From positions 62,001-126,000 of the forward strand of contig CAJUQP010000003.1 in assembly GCA_910588245.1 (NCBI GenBank): a stretch of DNA of 64,000 bases. Reading direction: 5' to 3'. Below the pieces are notes generated by a model. The model worked only from the letters and a program-made list of their open reading frames with translations. It was not told where the DNA came from and did no database searches. Position 1 is the stretch's first letter; the number at the start of each line of letters is the position of its first letter. Source of the stretch: an uncultured Muribaculaceae bacterium (GTDB lineage Bacteria > Bacteroidota > Bacteroidia > Bacteroidales > Muribaculaceae). This document shows, in pieces, positions 17,966-25,086 of this stretch. Both the position numbers and the translations under genes were made by a program.

Positions 17966-19168
17966 TTAGCTGTGGGGTGTGACTTTCAGATTCCCGACCA
18001 CAGCTTCGGCGAGCCGGGCTATCTCCTCCTTGACAGAGCTGTCGATGCTCTGCTTCATGGTCATGGTGTAGACCGGCTCTGCTTTCATCGCCGCTAAATA
18101 CTCATTGATTTTAGCCGCGGCTCCTGACGCCCAGGTAAAAGAGCCGAATGTGGCAGTCACCTTATTCTTAACTTCTCTTGTCTCCATTGCGATCATAAAC
18201 TGCTCTACCGGAGGGAAGATATGCATGGAATATGTAGGAGCACCGACAATCAGTCCCTCATATCGGAAAGCGTCGGAGATCATGTCGCTCATATTGTCGT
18301 GAGAAGCGTTGTGGATCCTGATATTTCTGACGCCACGTGCTGAAAGCTGCCGACCGATTTCCTCAGCCACTTCGGCTGTGTTACCATACATGGAGCCATA
18401 TATTATAGTCACACCCGGCTCACTTTCATATCGGGCAAGTTTTCCATAAATCTCAATTACCTCATCTATATGGTCATGCCACACAGGTCCATGAGTTGAG
18501 CATATGAAATTTATATCTATTCCAGCCAACTTGGCGAGGGCCTTCTCAACGAAACGTCCGTATTTTCCCACGATATTGGAATAATAACGATACATCTCGT
18601 CACGATACCAGGCAGTATCCATCTCCGCGTCGACCACTCCCCCGTTGAGTGCTCCGAATGTGCCGAAAGCATCGCCTGAGAAAAGCACAAGGTCCTCTTC
18701 CACATATGTCATCATGGTCTCGGGCCAATGCACCATCGGAGTCAGAAAGAACCTGAGAGTCTTGCCTCCGAGAGGAAGCGTGGCACCATCGGCAACCTCA
18801 AGCAGCCGGTCGTCGGCAACATGATAGAACCCCTTCACCATTCCGAGGGTCTGACGATTGCCGACAATCCTGGCCTGGGGATAAACCTCGAGCATAAACG
18901 GCAATGCTCCCGAATGGTCGGGCTCCATATGGTTGACTACAATATAGTCTACGCCGGCATCGCCAATCGCCTCGCGCACTTGTCCAAGATAATCAGGCAG
19001 TGTGCCGATCTCCACTGTGTCGATCAGGGCTGTCTTTTCGGTTCCCCTGACGATATATGAGTTATAGCTCACTCCGTAAGGAAGAGGCCAGAGAGCCTCG
19101 AAACGGTCGGTGACACGGTCGTTGACCCCGGCATAAAGTATGCCGTCAGTGATTTCGCGTATGTTCAT
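17966..19168 (-). CDS. FprA-family A-type flavoprotein (flavodiiron protein)
   Basis: The 400-residue protein has an N-terminal metallo-beta-lactamase-like domain with diiron ligands in NHMEPDHSGALP (H-x-E-x-D-H), a downstream HWPETMM His and the CSTHGPVWH site. A C-terminal flavodoxin domain (from about 255) carries IIYGSMYGNTAEVAEEIG for FMN binding. Flavodiiron proteins reduce O2 to water, or NO to N2O, in the cytoplasm of anaerobes, so this is an oxygen or nitrosative stress defence. No rubredoxin domain is fused, so the electron donor is separate. A full minus-strand promoter (TTTG at 19300-19303, TAATTTTG at 19272-19279) lies about 100 bases upstream. Confidence 0.95.
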   Translation of the reverse strand: MNIREITDGILYAGVNDRVTDRFEALWPLPYGVSYNSYIVRGTEKTALIDTVEIGTLPDYLGQVREAIGDAGVDYIVVNHMEPDHSGALPFMLEVYPQARIVGNRQTLGMVKGFYHVADDRLLEVADGATLPLGGKTLRFFLTPMVHWPETMMTYVEEDLVLFSGDAFGTFGALNGGVVDAEMDTAWYRDEMYRYYSNIVGKYGRFVEKALAKLAGIDINFICSTHGPVWHDHIDEVIEIYGKLARYESEPGVTIIYGSMYGNTAEVAEEIGRQLSARGVRNIRIHNASHDNMSDMISDAFRYEGLIVGAPTYSMHIFPPVEQFMIAMETREVKNKVTATFGSFTWASGAAAKINEYLAAMKAEPVYTMTMKQSIDSSVKEEIARLAEAVVGNLKVTPHS

Positions 19169-19271
19169 CTTTTTTCACCTTTTGTAAGACTGACGTCGGG
19201 AAAGCTATGTCTCCCTGTCTTCAAACGTCTGTAGAATCGTTAAAGATTAAATCCGGGTGGATTTTAAGCTG

Positions 19272-19303
19272 CAAAATTACTCAAAAAGGACTGCAATGGC
19301 AAA
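19272..19303 (-). promoter_or_regulatory. Promoter for the flavodiiron gene
   Basis: Read on the minus strand: TTTG (19303-19300), a 20-base spacer, then TAATTTTG (19279-19272). This is a complete Bacteroidetes-type -33/-7 pair. The start would be near 19265, giving a leader of about 95 bases. Confidence 0.75.
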
Positions 19304-19353
19304 CTTACGGGGCGTTAGAGTCATTTATTTTTCATCATAAGCCGATTTTTGAG

Positions 19354-19361
19354 TAATTTTG
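19354..19361 (+). promoter_or_regulatory. -7 promoter box for the DUF486-DUS-mtnN-transporter unit
   Basis: TAATTTTG matches TAnnTTTG and lies 21 bases before the ATG at 19383. No TTG is present at the standard distance upstream. Confidence 0.6.
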
Positions 19362-19382
19362 CACTCGCAAAAGAAAAATCCG

Positions 19383-19763
19383 ATGAAAGCATATCTCACA
19401 ACAATCCTGCTCCTGGTCATTTCCAATATCTTCATGACCATCGCCTGGTATGGCCACCTGAAACTCCAGACAATGGGAATATCTAAAAACTGGCCTCTGT
19501 TTGTGGTCATCCTTGTGTCGTGGGGAGTGGCACTGCTTGAATACTGCTTTATGGTTCCCGCCAACCGGATAGGCTTCCAGGAGAACGGAGGACCTTTCTC
19601 CCTTTTCCAGTTAAAGATATTGCAGGAAGTCATAACCCTGACAGTCTTCACGATCGTGGCGATGGTGCTGTTCTCCGGCGAGAAACTGCATTGGAACAAT
19701 GTGGCAGCATTCGCATGCCTTATCGCCGCTGTATGTTTCACATTCCTTCCCCAATCCAAATAA
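19383..19763 (+). CDS. DMT-type small membrane protein, DUF486 family
   Basis: The protein of about 126 residues has four predicted TM helices (LTTILLLVISNIFMTIAWYG, PLFVVILVSWGVALLEYCF, a helix around VITLTVFTIVAMVLF, and NVAAFACLIAAVCFTF) and the conserved NRIGFQENGGPFSLFQLKILQE segment typical of the DUF486 branch of the drug/metabolite transporter superfamily. I place the start at the ATG at 19383, right after the promoter box, rather than the upstream ATG at 19359 that would overlap it. Transport substrate is unknown. It is the first gene of a plus-strand run with 16-bp spacing to the next. Confidence 0.88.
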   Translation: MKAYLTTILLLVISNIFMTIAWYGHLKLQTMGISKNWPLFVVILVSWGVALLEYCFMVPANRIGFQENGGPFSLFQLKILQEVITLTVFTIVAMVLFSGEKLHWNNVAAFACLIAAVCFTFLPQSK

Positions 19764-19779
19764 GTAGATATAAAAAGAT

Positions 19780-20700
19780 ATGGAGTTCCACTTCGCGCCT
19801 ATACAGGGGCACACAGACGCCCCCTACCGTCACTTCCACGTCGTTGCTTACGGCAACGACGTGGATTACTACACTCCTTTCATACGTCTTGAGCATGAAG
19901 CCCTCAGGCAACGCGATGCAAAAGACATGACTTCTCCTCTAAACGATGGATGCCGTCTGACTCCTCAGATCATATTCCGCGACCGACATGAGCTTGAATC
20001 GCTCGTCACACTGCTTAAAGAGACTGGTTGCCGCAATATAGACCTGAATATGGGATGCCCGTTCCCTCTTCAGACAGGCCACGGACGCGGTGCGGCCACC
20101 ATAGCCGACACACGTCTGGGAGAGGCAGTGGCAGAGACCGTGACAAACAATCCGGAGATCACGTTTTCCGTAAAGATGCGCCTGGGCATGACCGATAAAC
20201 ACGAATGGGCAGAACTTATGCCATATCTTAACCGGGCAAAGCTTCGTCATATCGCCGTGCATCCACGAGTGGCAAGACAACAGTATGGCGGCAACGTGGA
20301 TTACGGGGAATTTGAGGCAATTCTTGCAGAAAGTCAGAATCCCGTCGTTTACAATGGCGACATCAAAACACCGTCAGATATCGATGATGTCATGGCCAGA
20401 TTTCCGGAAGCTGCGGGAATAATGGTGGGCCGCGGCCTTCTCGGACGCCCTTCCCTATTCGCAGAATATATATCAGGGAAGGAATGGGACAGAACCGACA
20501 GGATAGCTTCCATGCTCGGATTCCACCGTCGACTTCTCGAACATTATTCCTCCTCCCTATGTGGAGAAAGCCAGATTATTTCGAAGATCAAGCCATTCTG
20601 GGAATATGCCGAAGACGAGATCGGACGAAAAGCATGGAAAGCAATAAAGAAAGCCACAAATATCGCGAAATACCATTCGGCAGTGGCGATGGTGGAATAA
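19780..20700 (+). CDS. tRNA-dihydrouridine synthase
   Basis: The 306-residue FMN-dependent TIM-barrel enzyme reduces specific uridines of tRNA to dihydrouridine. It has FAPIQGHTDAPYR at the N-terminus (FMN site), the catalytic-cysteine motif RNIDLNMGCPFPLQTGHGRGAA, FSVKMRLGM, IAVHPRVARQQYGG with the conserved His and Arg, VVYNGDIKTPSDID, and GIMVGRGLLGRPSLF for the phosphate. The subfamily (A, B or C) cannot be fixed confidently. It is followed by mtnN after 29 bp. Confidence 0.93.
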   Translation: MEFHFAPIQGHTDAPYRHFHVVAYGNDVDYYTPFIRLEHEALRQRDAKDMTSPLNDGCRLTPQIIFRDRHELESLVTLLKETGCRNIDLNMGCPFPLQTGHGRGAATIADTRLGEAVAETVTNNPEITFSVKMRLGMTDKHEWAELMPYLNRAKLRHIAVHPRVARQQYGGNVDYGEFEAILAESQNPVVYNGDIKTPSDIDDVMARFPEAAGIMVGRGLLGRPSLFAEYISGKEWDRTDRIASMLGFHRRLLEHYSSSLCGESQIISKIKPFWEYAEDEIGRKAWKAIKKATNIAKYHSAVAMVE

Positions 20701-20729
20701 TTCAGTATATGAATAAATAAAATAGTGAA

Positions 20730-21407
20730 ATGAAGATAGCTATACTCGCAGCCATGCAGAAAGAACTGGAGCTGCTCCTCTCCCTCCTCGATACCGCCGC
20801 GGAAATGGAATATGAAGGGGTATCACTTCACAAGGGCACATTGGGCACTCATGAAGTATATATAGCCAAATGCGGCATTGGGAAAGTCAACTCGGCGCTC
20901 GCCGCATATAAAGTGATAAAGGCCGTGGAGCCGGATCTCGTGATCAATTCCGGAGTAGCCGGAGGAGCCGGCGTGCCCATAGGCACATTGCTGATAGCAG
21001 ACAGAGTGGCCTACTGCGACGTGTGGTGCGGACCCGGCACAGAATATGGCGAGGCCGACGGTTATCCCCTCTTCATGTCGCCGTCATCCCTATTCCTGGA
21101 TATTGCACGCAGGGTAGCCACAGACAGCAACACTCGCTTCGGACTGATCTGCAGTGGTGACAAATTCATCTCCTCCGCCGACGAAATAGCGTTCATACGC
21201 AGCCACTTCCCCGAAGTTGACGCTGTCGACATGGAATCAGCCTCCATAGCTCAGACATGCATCTCCTGCGGAGTGCCTTTCGGCATTGTCAGGGTAGTCA
21301 GCGACACTCCCGGCGAAGGGGAAAACATAGAGCAATACACAAATTTCTGGAATGACGCTCCAATGAGGACATTCTCAGCGGTGCACACAATTATAGAATC
21401 ACTGTAA
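20730..21407 (+). CDS. mtnN: 5'-methylthioadenosine/S-adenosylhomocysteine nucleosidase
   Basis: The 225-residue enzyme hydrolyses MTA and SAH to adenine and the thioribose or ribosyl-homocysteine product, in methionine salvage and removal of the methylation by-product. Family motifs: KIAILAAMQKELELLL with the catalytic Glu, CGIGKVNSALAA, NSGVAGGAG, SGDKFIS, and VDMESASIAQTC where the Glu binds the ribose. An Asp close to the end (RVVSDTPGEGE) is the usual catalytic acid. The length is typical. Confidence 0.95.
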   Translation: MKIAILAAMQKELELLLSLLDTAAEMEYEGVSLHKGTLGTHEVYIAKCGIGKVNSALAAYKVIKAVEPDLVINSGVAGGAGVPIGTLLIADRVAYCDVWCGPGTEYGEADGYPLFMSPSSLFLDIARRVATDSNTRFGLICSGDKFISSADEIAFIRSHFPEVDAVDMESASIAQTCISCGVPFGIVRVVSDTPGEGENIEQYTNFWNDAPMRTFSAVHTIIESL

Positions 21408-21420
21408 ACCTGCGGTCAAT

Positions 21421-22356
21421 ATGCAAATGGCGATCAACCGTTCCCGACTCAAGACCCTCATGCTACCCATAGCGATGGTGTGCGGAGCCTTGTTCGCCCC
21501 CTGGATGGGATATGTCACCTTCCTGTCTCCCTATCTGATTTTCACGATGCTCTTCATCACCTACTGCAAACTGAAAATCTCCGATTTCAAGCCCAACCGC
21601 TTTGAAGTGGCTCTTCTCGCCACCCAGATGGCACTTGCCGCGGCAGCATACGCTCTCACATTCTTCTGGAACCGTACGCTTGCGGAGGGTGTATTCATCT
21701 GCTTCTTCATTCCCACCGCCACAGCCGCGCCTGTAATCACGGCTATGCTCGGAGGAAGCATATCGAGAGTGGCCACCTACAGCCTGATGTGCAACGCTGT
21801 GGTCGCCGTGGCAGGGCCGGTAGTCCTTGCCGCCATAGGCGAGCATTCCGACATGACATTTCTCGATTCCTTCAAGATGATTCTCATGCAGGTGTTCCCA
21901 CTGATAGTCGCCCCTCTCGTTCTGGCACTGATCCTTCGCTACAGTGTGCCACGATTGCATTCAAAGATTGTGAACATGCAGCAGCTGTCGTTCTATCTTT
22001 GGGCTGTCTCGCTCTTTATTGTGGTGGGAAGTTGCGTGAGCTTTGCCATCAACAACTGGACTCCCGAATCGACAGTCACCATGGTACTTCTCGCACTTGG
22101 AGCTCTTGTCGCGTGCCTTGTGCAATTTAAGATAGGCCGTATCATCGGCGGCCGTTTCGGCGACAGAGTCTCAGGAGGCCAGGGTCTCGGCCAGAAAAAT
22201 ACAGTGCTCGCAGTCTGGCTCGCGCTGGCATACATGAACCCCATGGCCTCGATAGCCCCTGCAGCCTATGTGGCATGGCAGAACAGCATAAACTCATGGC
22301 AACTTATGCGCCATGAACGCAACATCAGATCAAAGAAAGTTGAAAGGCCGGAATGA
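21421..22356 (+). CDS. BASS-like (bile acid:sodium symporter family) membrane transporter
   Basis: The 311-residue protein has about ten hydrophobic helices arranged as two five-helix halves. Features resembling the bile acid:Na+ symporter/arsenical-resistance group are the polar-broken helix around FFIPTATAAPVITAMLGG and the second crossover-like helix GQGLGQKNTVLAVWLALAYMNPMASIAPA. No substrate can be assigned. It starts 13 bp after mtnN and is the last gene of the unit, followed by two hairpins. Codon use and GC resemble its neighbours. Confidence 0.8.
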   Translation: MQMAINRSRLKTLMLPIAMVCGALFAPWMGYVTFLSPYLIFTMLFITYCKLKISDFKPNRFEVALLATQMALAAAAYALTFFWNRTLAEGVFICFFIPTATAAPVITAMLGGSISRVATYSLMCNAVVAVAGPVVLAAIGEHSDMTFLDSFKMILMQVFPLIVAPLVLALILRYSVPRLHSKIVNMQQLSFYLWAVSLFIVVGSCVSFAINNWTPESTVTMVLLALGALVACLVQFKIGRIIGGRFGDRVSGGQGLGQKNTVLAVWLALAYMNPMASIAPAAYVAWQNSINSWQLMRHERNIRSKKVERPE

Positions 22357-22362
22357 ATTAAG

Positions 22363-22414
22363 AAGTCGTACAAATGTACGACTTTAAAATAACACCGGCT
22401 TATATTATGCCGGT
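22363..22414. terminator. Two hairpins between convergent genes
   Basis: A first hairpin (22363-22371 with 22376-22384) and a second (22394-22399 with 22409-22414, followed by TTTTT) fill the 48-base gap between the transporter and the convergent helicase gene. The second has the plus-strand T-run of an intrinsic terminator; the first ends in A-runs on the minus-strand side. Confidence 0.7.
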
Positions 22415-23763
22415 TTTTCCGCAGTTTTGCCTCCGGCATTGTTCATGTTGCCCTCGGTCCTACCGGCATGACCTTTACCGCTTCCCCGGCGGTGTCCTTT
22501 TCCACGTCGGCCCCTGTTCCGGGGGTCTTTTTTATCAGCATCAGCCGGTTTGCCACCACGGCGCGAGGCATGGCCTCCGTTACCTTTGCGTCCGCGTCCT
22601 CCTTTCCCAATGTTGCCATAGTCAGGTGTCTCGCCCAGGTCGTCAGGCACAGGAAGCTTCTCCACCTCCTTCTCAAGCAGACGCTCAATATCGCGGAAGC
22701 GGCTTCTCTCCTTCTCGCTTATAAAAGTAAAAGCACTCCCCTCTTTGTCGGCACGTGCCGTGCGTCCGATACGATGCACATAATCCTCAGCCTCATGAGG
22801 AACATCATAGTTGATCACAGTCTCAATGTTGTCGATATCGATACCTCGCGATATTATATCAGTGGCAACGACAACATTCACTCTTCCGGCCTTGAACTTG
22901 AGCATCACCTCCTCACGCGCCGTCTGCTCAAGGTCGGAATGCATCTCCGCCACCTTTATATTGAGGCGCCGCAGCGAACGGGCAAGCTCCTTCACTTTCA
23001 ATTTCGAAGAGGAGAATATTATCACCCTTTGCGGAGGGTTTTCCTTGAACATTCTCTCAAGAATAGGTAGTTTCTGTGTCTCATAGCATACATACGCACC
23101 CTGCTTTATCTTCTCGGCCGGCTTCGACACGGCAATCTTCACCTCCGCCGGATTGTTGAGAATCCTGTCGGCAAGCTGCTGTATCTTCGGAGGCATCGTC
23201 GCTGAGAAAAGAAGGGTCTGACGCTCTTTCGGAAGATGTCCGATAATCTGCATGATGTCGTCTATGAAACCCATGTCGAGCATGCGGTCAGCCTCATCGA
23301 GGATGAAGAACGACACTTTCGAGAGATCGACATAGCCCATGCTCAGATGGGCAAGCAGACGTCCCGGGGTGGCAATCACCACATCGGCGCCCATCTTTAG
23401 CCCCTTACGCTGCTGCTCGTAGGTATGTCCGTCAGTGCCGCCGTATATCGCCATGCTGCTCACAGGCATGAAATAGGAGAAACCCTGCATCTGCCGGTCA
23501 ATCTGCTGAGCAAGTTCACGAGTCGGAGCCATCACAACGCAATTCACGTTTTCCTGAGGATAATTGTCGTTGACAAGGCGCTCTATCACGGGAAGGAGAT
23601 AAGCGGCCGTCTTTCCCGTGCCGGTCTGGGCCACAGCGAGGAGATCACGTCCTTCGAGCACAGGGGGGATCGCAAGCTCCTGAATGGGTGTGCATTCATC
23701 AAAATGCATGTCGTATAATGCGTCAAGAAGATCGTCGTTGGTCAGGATTTCATCAAATCTCAT
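22405..23763 (-). CDS. DEAD-box ATP-dependent RNA helicase, RhlE-like
   Basis: The 452-residue protein has all DEAD-box motifs in order: the Q motif (CTPIQELAIPP), AQTGTGKT, PTRELAQQ, TPGRLL, DEAD (FILDEADRMLDMGF), SAT, IIFSSSK, VVVATDIISRGIDI and YVHRIGRTARAD. After about residue 375 comes a basic, glycine- and arginine-rich low-complexity tail, common in RhlE/cold-shock helicases and likely to bind RNA without sequence specificity. Probable roles are ribosome assembly or mRNA turnover. The stop lies within the intergenic hairpin region. A minus-strand TAATTTTG box (23786-23793) lies 22 bases before the start codon. Confidence 0.95.
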   Translation of the reverse strand: MRFDEILTNDDLLDALYDMHFDECTPIQELAIPPVLEGRDLLAVAQTGTGKTAAYLLPVIERLVNDNYPQENVNCVVMAPTRELAQQIDRQMQGFSYFMPVSSMAIYGGTDGHTYEQQRKGLKMGADVVIATPGRLLAHLSMGYVDLSKVSFFILDEADRMLDMGFIDDIMQIIGHLPKERQTLLFSATMPPKIQQLADRILNNPAEVKIAVSKPAEKIKQGAYVCYETQKLPILERMFKENPPQRVIIFSSSKLKVKELARSLRRLNIKVAEMHSDLEQTAREEVMLKFKAGRVNVVVATDIISRGIDIDNIETVINYDVPHEAEDYVHRIGRTARADKEGSAFTFISEKERSRFRDIERLLEKEVEKLPVPDDLGETPDYGNIGKGGRGRKGNGGHASRRGGKPADADKKDPRNRGRRGKGHRRGSGKGHAGRTEGNMNNAGGKTAEKPA

Positions 23764-23785
23764 ATCGTTTTTATTTTCCGTTGTG

Positions 23786-23793
23786 CAAAATTA
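23786..23793 (-). promoter_or_regulatory. -7 promoter box for the DEAD-box helicase gene
   Basis: TAATTTTG on the minus strand, 22 bases upstream of the helicase ATG; no -33 TTG at the usual spacing. Confidence 0.55.
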
Positions 23794-24041
23794 AGTAAAA
23801 AATCCCATTATGCCCTCCGGCTGAGTGGCAAAAACAGTATGCAGCGGCAGAAGGGGATACTCTTTTTACATTATTTAATAAATATTAACCGCTGCAAAAG
23901 CATCTTCCTATCAAAGTTATAATCTGTCAGACAATTATTTAGATATATCTCCACATATTTTTGAAAAATTTTTCAAAATTGCGAAACATTTTTAACCGAA
24001 CTGATGTTTTATCCATGTAAACATTTTAAAACAACTACAAC

Positions 24042-24551
24042 ATGAAATCAAACGAAACCTTCAAACAACGACTTCTGGGACTTCAAGGAAATCTTCTTAG
24101 TTTTGCATACCAACTGACTACAAACAGAGAGGAAGCCCGCGATCTATTACAGGACACCACTTTGAAAGCGCTCGACAACGAAGAGAAATATGTCGACAAC
24201 GTTAATTTCAAAGGATGGATCTTCACGATCATGCGCAACATCTTTATCAACAATTATCGTCAGACAGTAAGGAAAGCAACAGTCATTGACCAAACTGAAG
24301 ATCTCTTTCACTTGAACATATCGCAGGAGTCCGGTCTCACTACCCCGGAGGGATCGGTAGCTGTTAAGGAGATTTCGTCGGCACTTGAAAGTTTTCCAGA
24401 AGAATATAGGATTCCTTTCAATATGTATGTAGCTGGTTATAAATACAATGAGATTGCTGAAAAGATAGGTTTACCCCTCGGCACAGTTAAAAGCCGTATC
24501 TTTTTCGCACGCAAACGCCTGCGCGAGCAACTGAAGGATTACCAGTACTGA
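24042..24551 (+). CDS. ECF-type RNA polymerase sigma factor
   Basis: The 169-residue protein has sigma region 2 (NLLSFAYQLTTNREEARDLLQDTTLKAL, then FKGWIFTIMRNIFINNYR, which melts and contacts the -10) and sigma region 4 (FPEEYRIPFNMYVAGYKYNEIAEKIGLPLGTVKSRIFFARKRLREQL, a helix-turn-helix). It lacks regions 1 and 3, as expected for ECF sigma factors. No anti-sigma gene is adjacent; a terminator-like hairpin follows about 70 bases downstream, so it is a single-gene unit. A 278-base AT-rich region upstream holds no other clear gene. Confidence 0.93.
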   Translation: MKSNETFKQRLLGLQGNLLSFAYQLTTNREEARDLLQDTTLKALDNEEKYVDNVNFKGWIFTIMRNIFINNYRQTVRKATVIDQTEDLFHLNISQESGLTTPEGSVAVKEISSALESFPEEYRIPFNMYVAGYKYNEIAEKIGLPLGTVKSRIFFARKRLREQLKDYQY

Positions 24552-24621
24552 CACTTACACAGGTTTTTATTAGTTTTTTGGCTTAACTACCATTATATAG
24601 AAATTTCTCTTCAAATTCCAT

Positions 24622-24647
24622 AGGCCGGCTTCATGCCGGCCTTTTTA
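24622..24647 (+). terminator. Terminator after the ECF sigma gene
   Basis: An 8-bp GC stem (24622-24629 with 24635-24642) with a TTCAT loop is followed by TTTTTA. Confidence 0.8.
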
Positions 24648-24677
24648 TTTGCATCGACTCAAATTGATTGACTCACC

Positions 24678-24920
24678 TCAAATTGTCTTTATAACACTGC
24701 TGGGATTTCCGACCGCCAACAATGTGGAGATATATCTTCCTCCCTCCCGGCTCCTATCGCACAGTCTTCGCCAATCGTCACTCCAGACAACACGTAAACA
24801 TTGCCACCAATCCATACATTATTGCCTACCGTTATCGGATGCGCATATTCCAATCCCTTGTGTCTCTCCACGGCATCAATCGGATGACCCAGTAAAATCT
24901 GCGAGAAGTAGATTTGGGGT
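24678..24920 (-). pseudogene. Remnant of a maltose/galactoside O-acetyltransferase (hexapeptide-repeat) gene
   Basis: On the minus strand, pieces of a left-handed beta-helix acetyltransferase C-terminus appear in changing frames. One frame gives HPIDAVERHKGLEYAHPI then VGNNVWIGGNVYVLSGVTIGEDCAIGAG (hexapeptide repeats). After a small deletion, the end continues in another frame as LAVGNPSSVIKTI and a stop at 24678. The piece before HPIDA (PQIY) is also out of register with the family. There is no start codon and the N-terminal two-thirds are missing, so this is a decayed gene. It borders the RHS island and suggests that DNA was lost or inserted here. No other gene is seen in the 535 bases between the sigma gene and the RHS gene. 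Confidence 0.75.
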
Positions 24921-25029
24921 TGTTAAAGCTTCCCGAGGGCTTTTTCATGATTAGGACATCTTTTGCAAACCGTTGAAATCTCCGGAGAAGGTAAATTTAT
25001 AACCGATTTTCATTTTTTGTGGGGAAATA

Positions 25030-25061
25030 TTTGTTTTTCATGAAATAAAGCATTACATTTA
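25030..25061 (+). promoter_or_regulatory. Near-consensus promoter for the RHS toxin operon
   Basis: TTTG (25030-25033), a 20-base spacer, then TACATTTA (25054-25061), one base off TAnnTTTG. The predicted start is near 25068, 19 bases before the RHS ATG. Confidence 0.55.
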
Positions 25062-25086
25062 CAGCATAACCTAAACTCCTCCCACC

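Noticed and set aside
22363..22384. Possible small CRISPR-like or repeat unit.
   Set aside because: A single short hairpin between convergent genes; no repetition, best explained as a terminator.
24042..24551. Second sigma factor as part of the RHS island.
   Set aside because: Its GC and codon use match the core genome and a terminator and a pseudogene separate it from the RHS gene.
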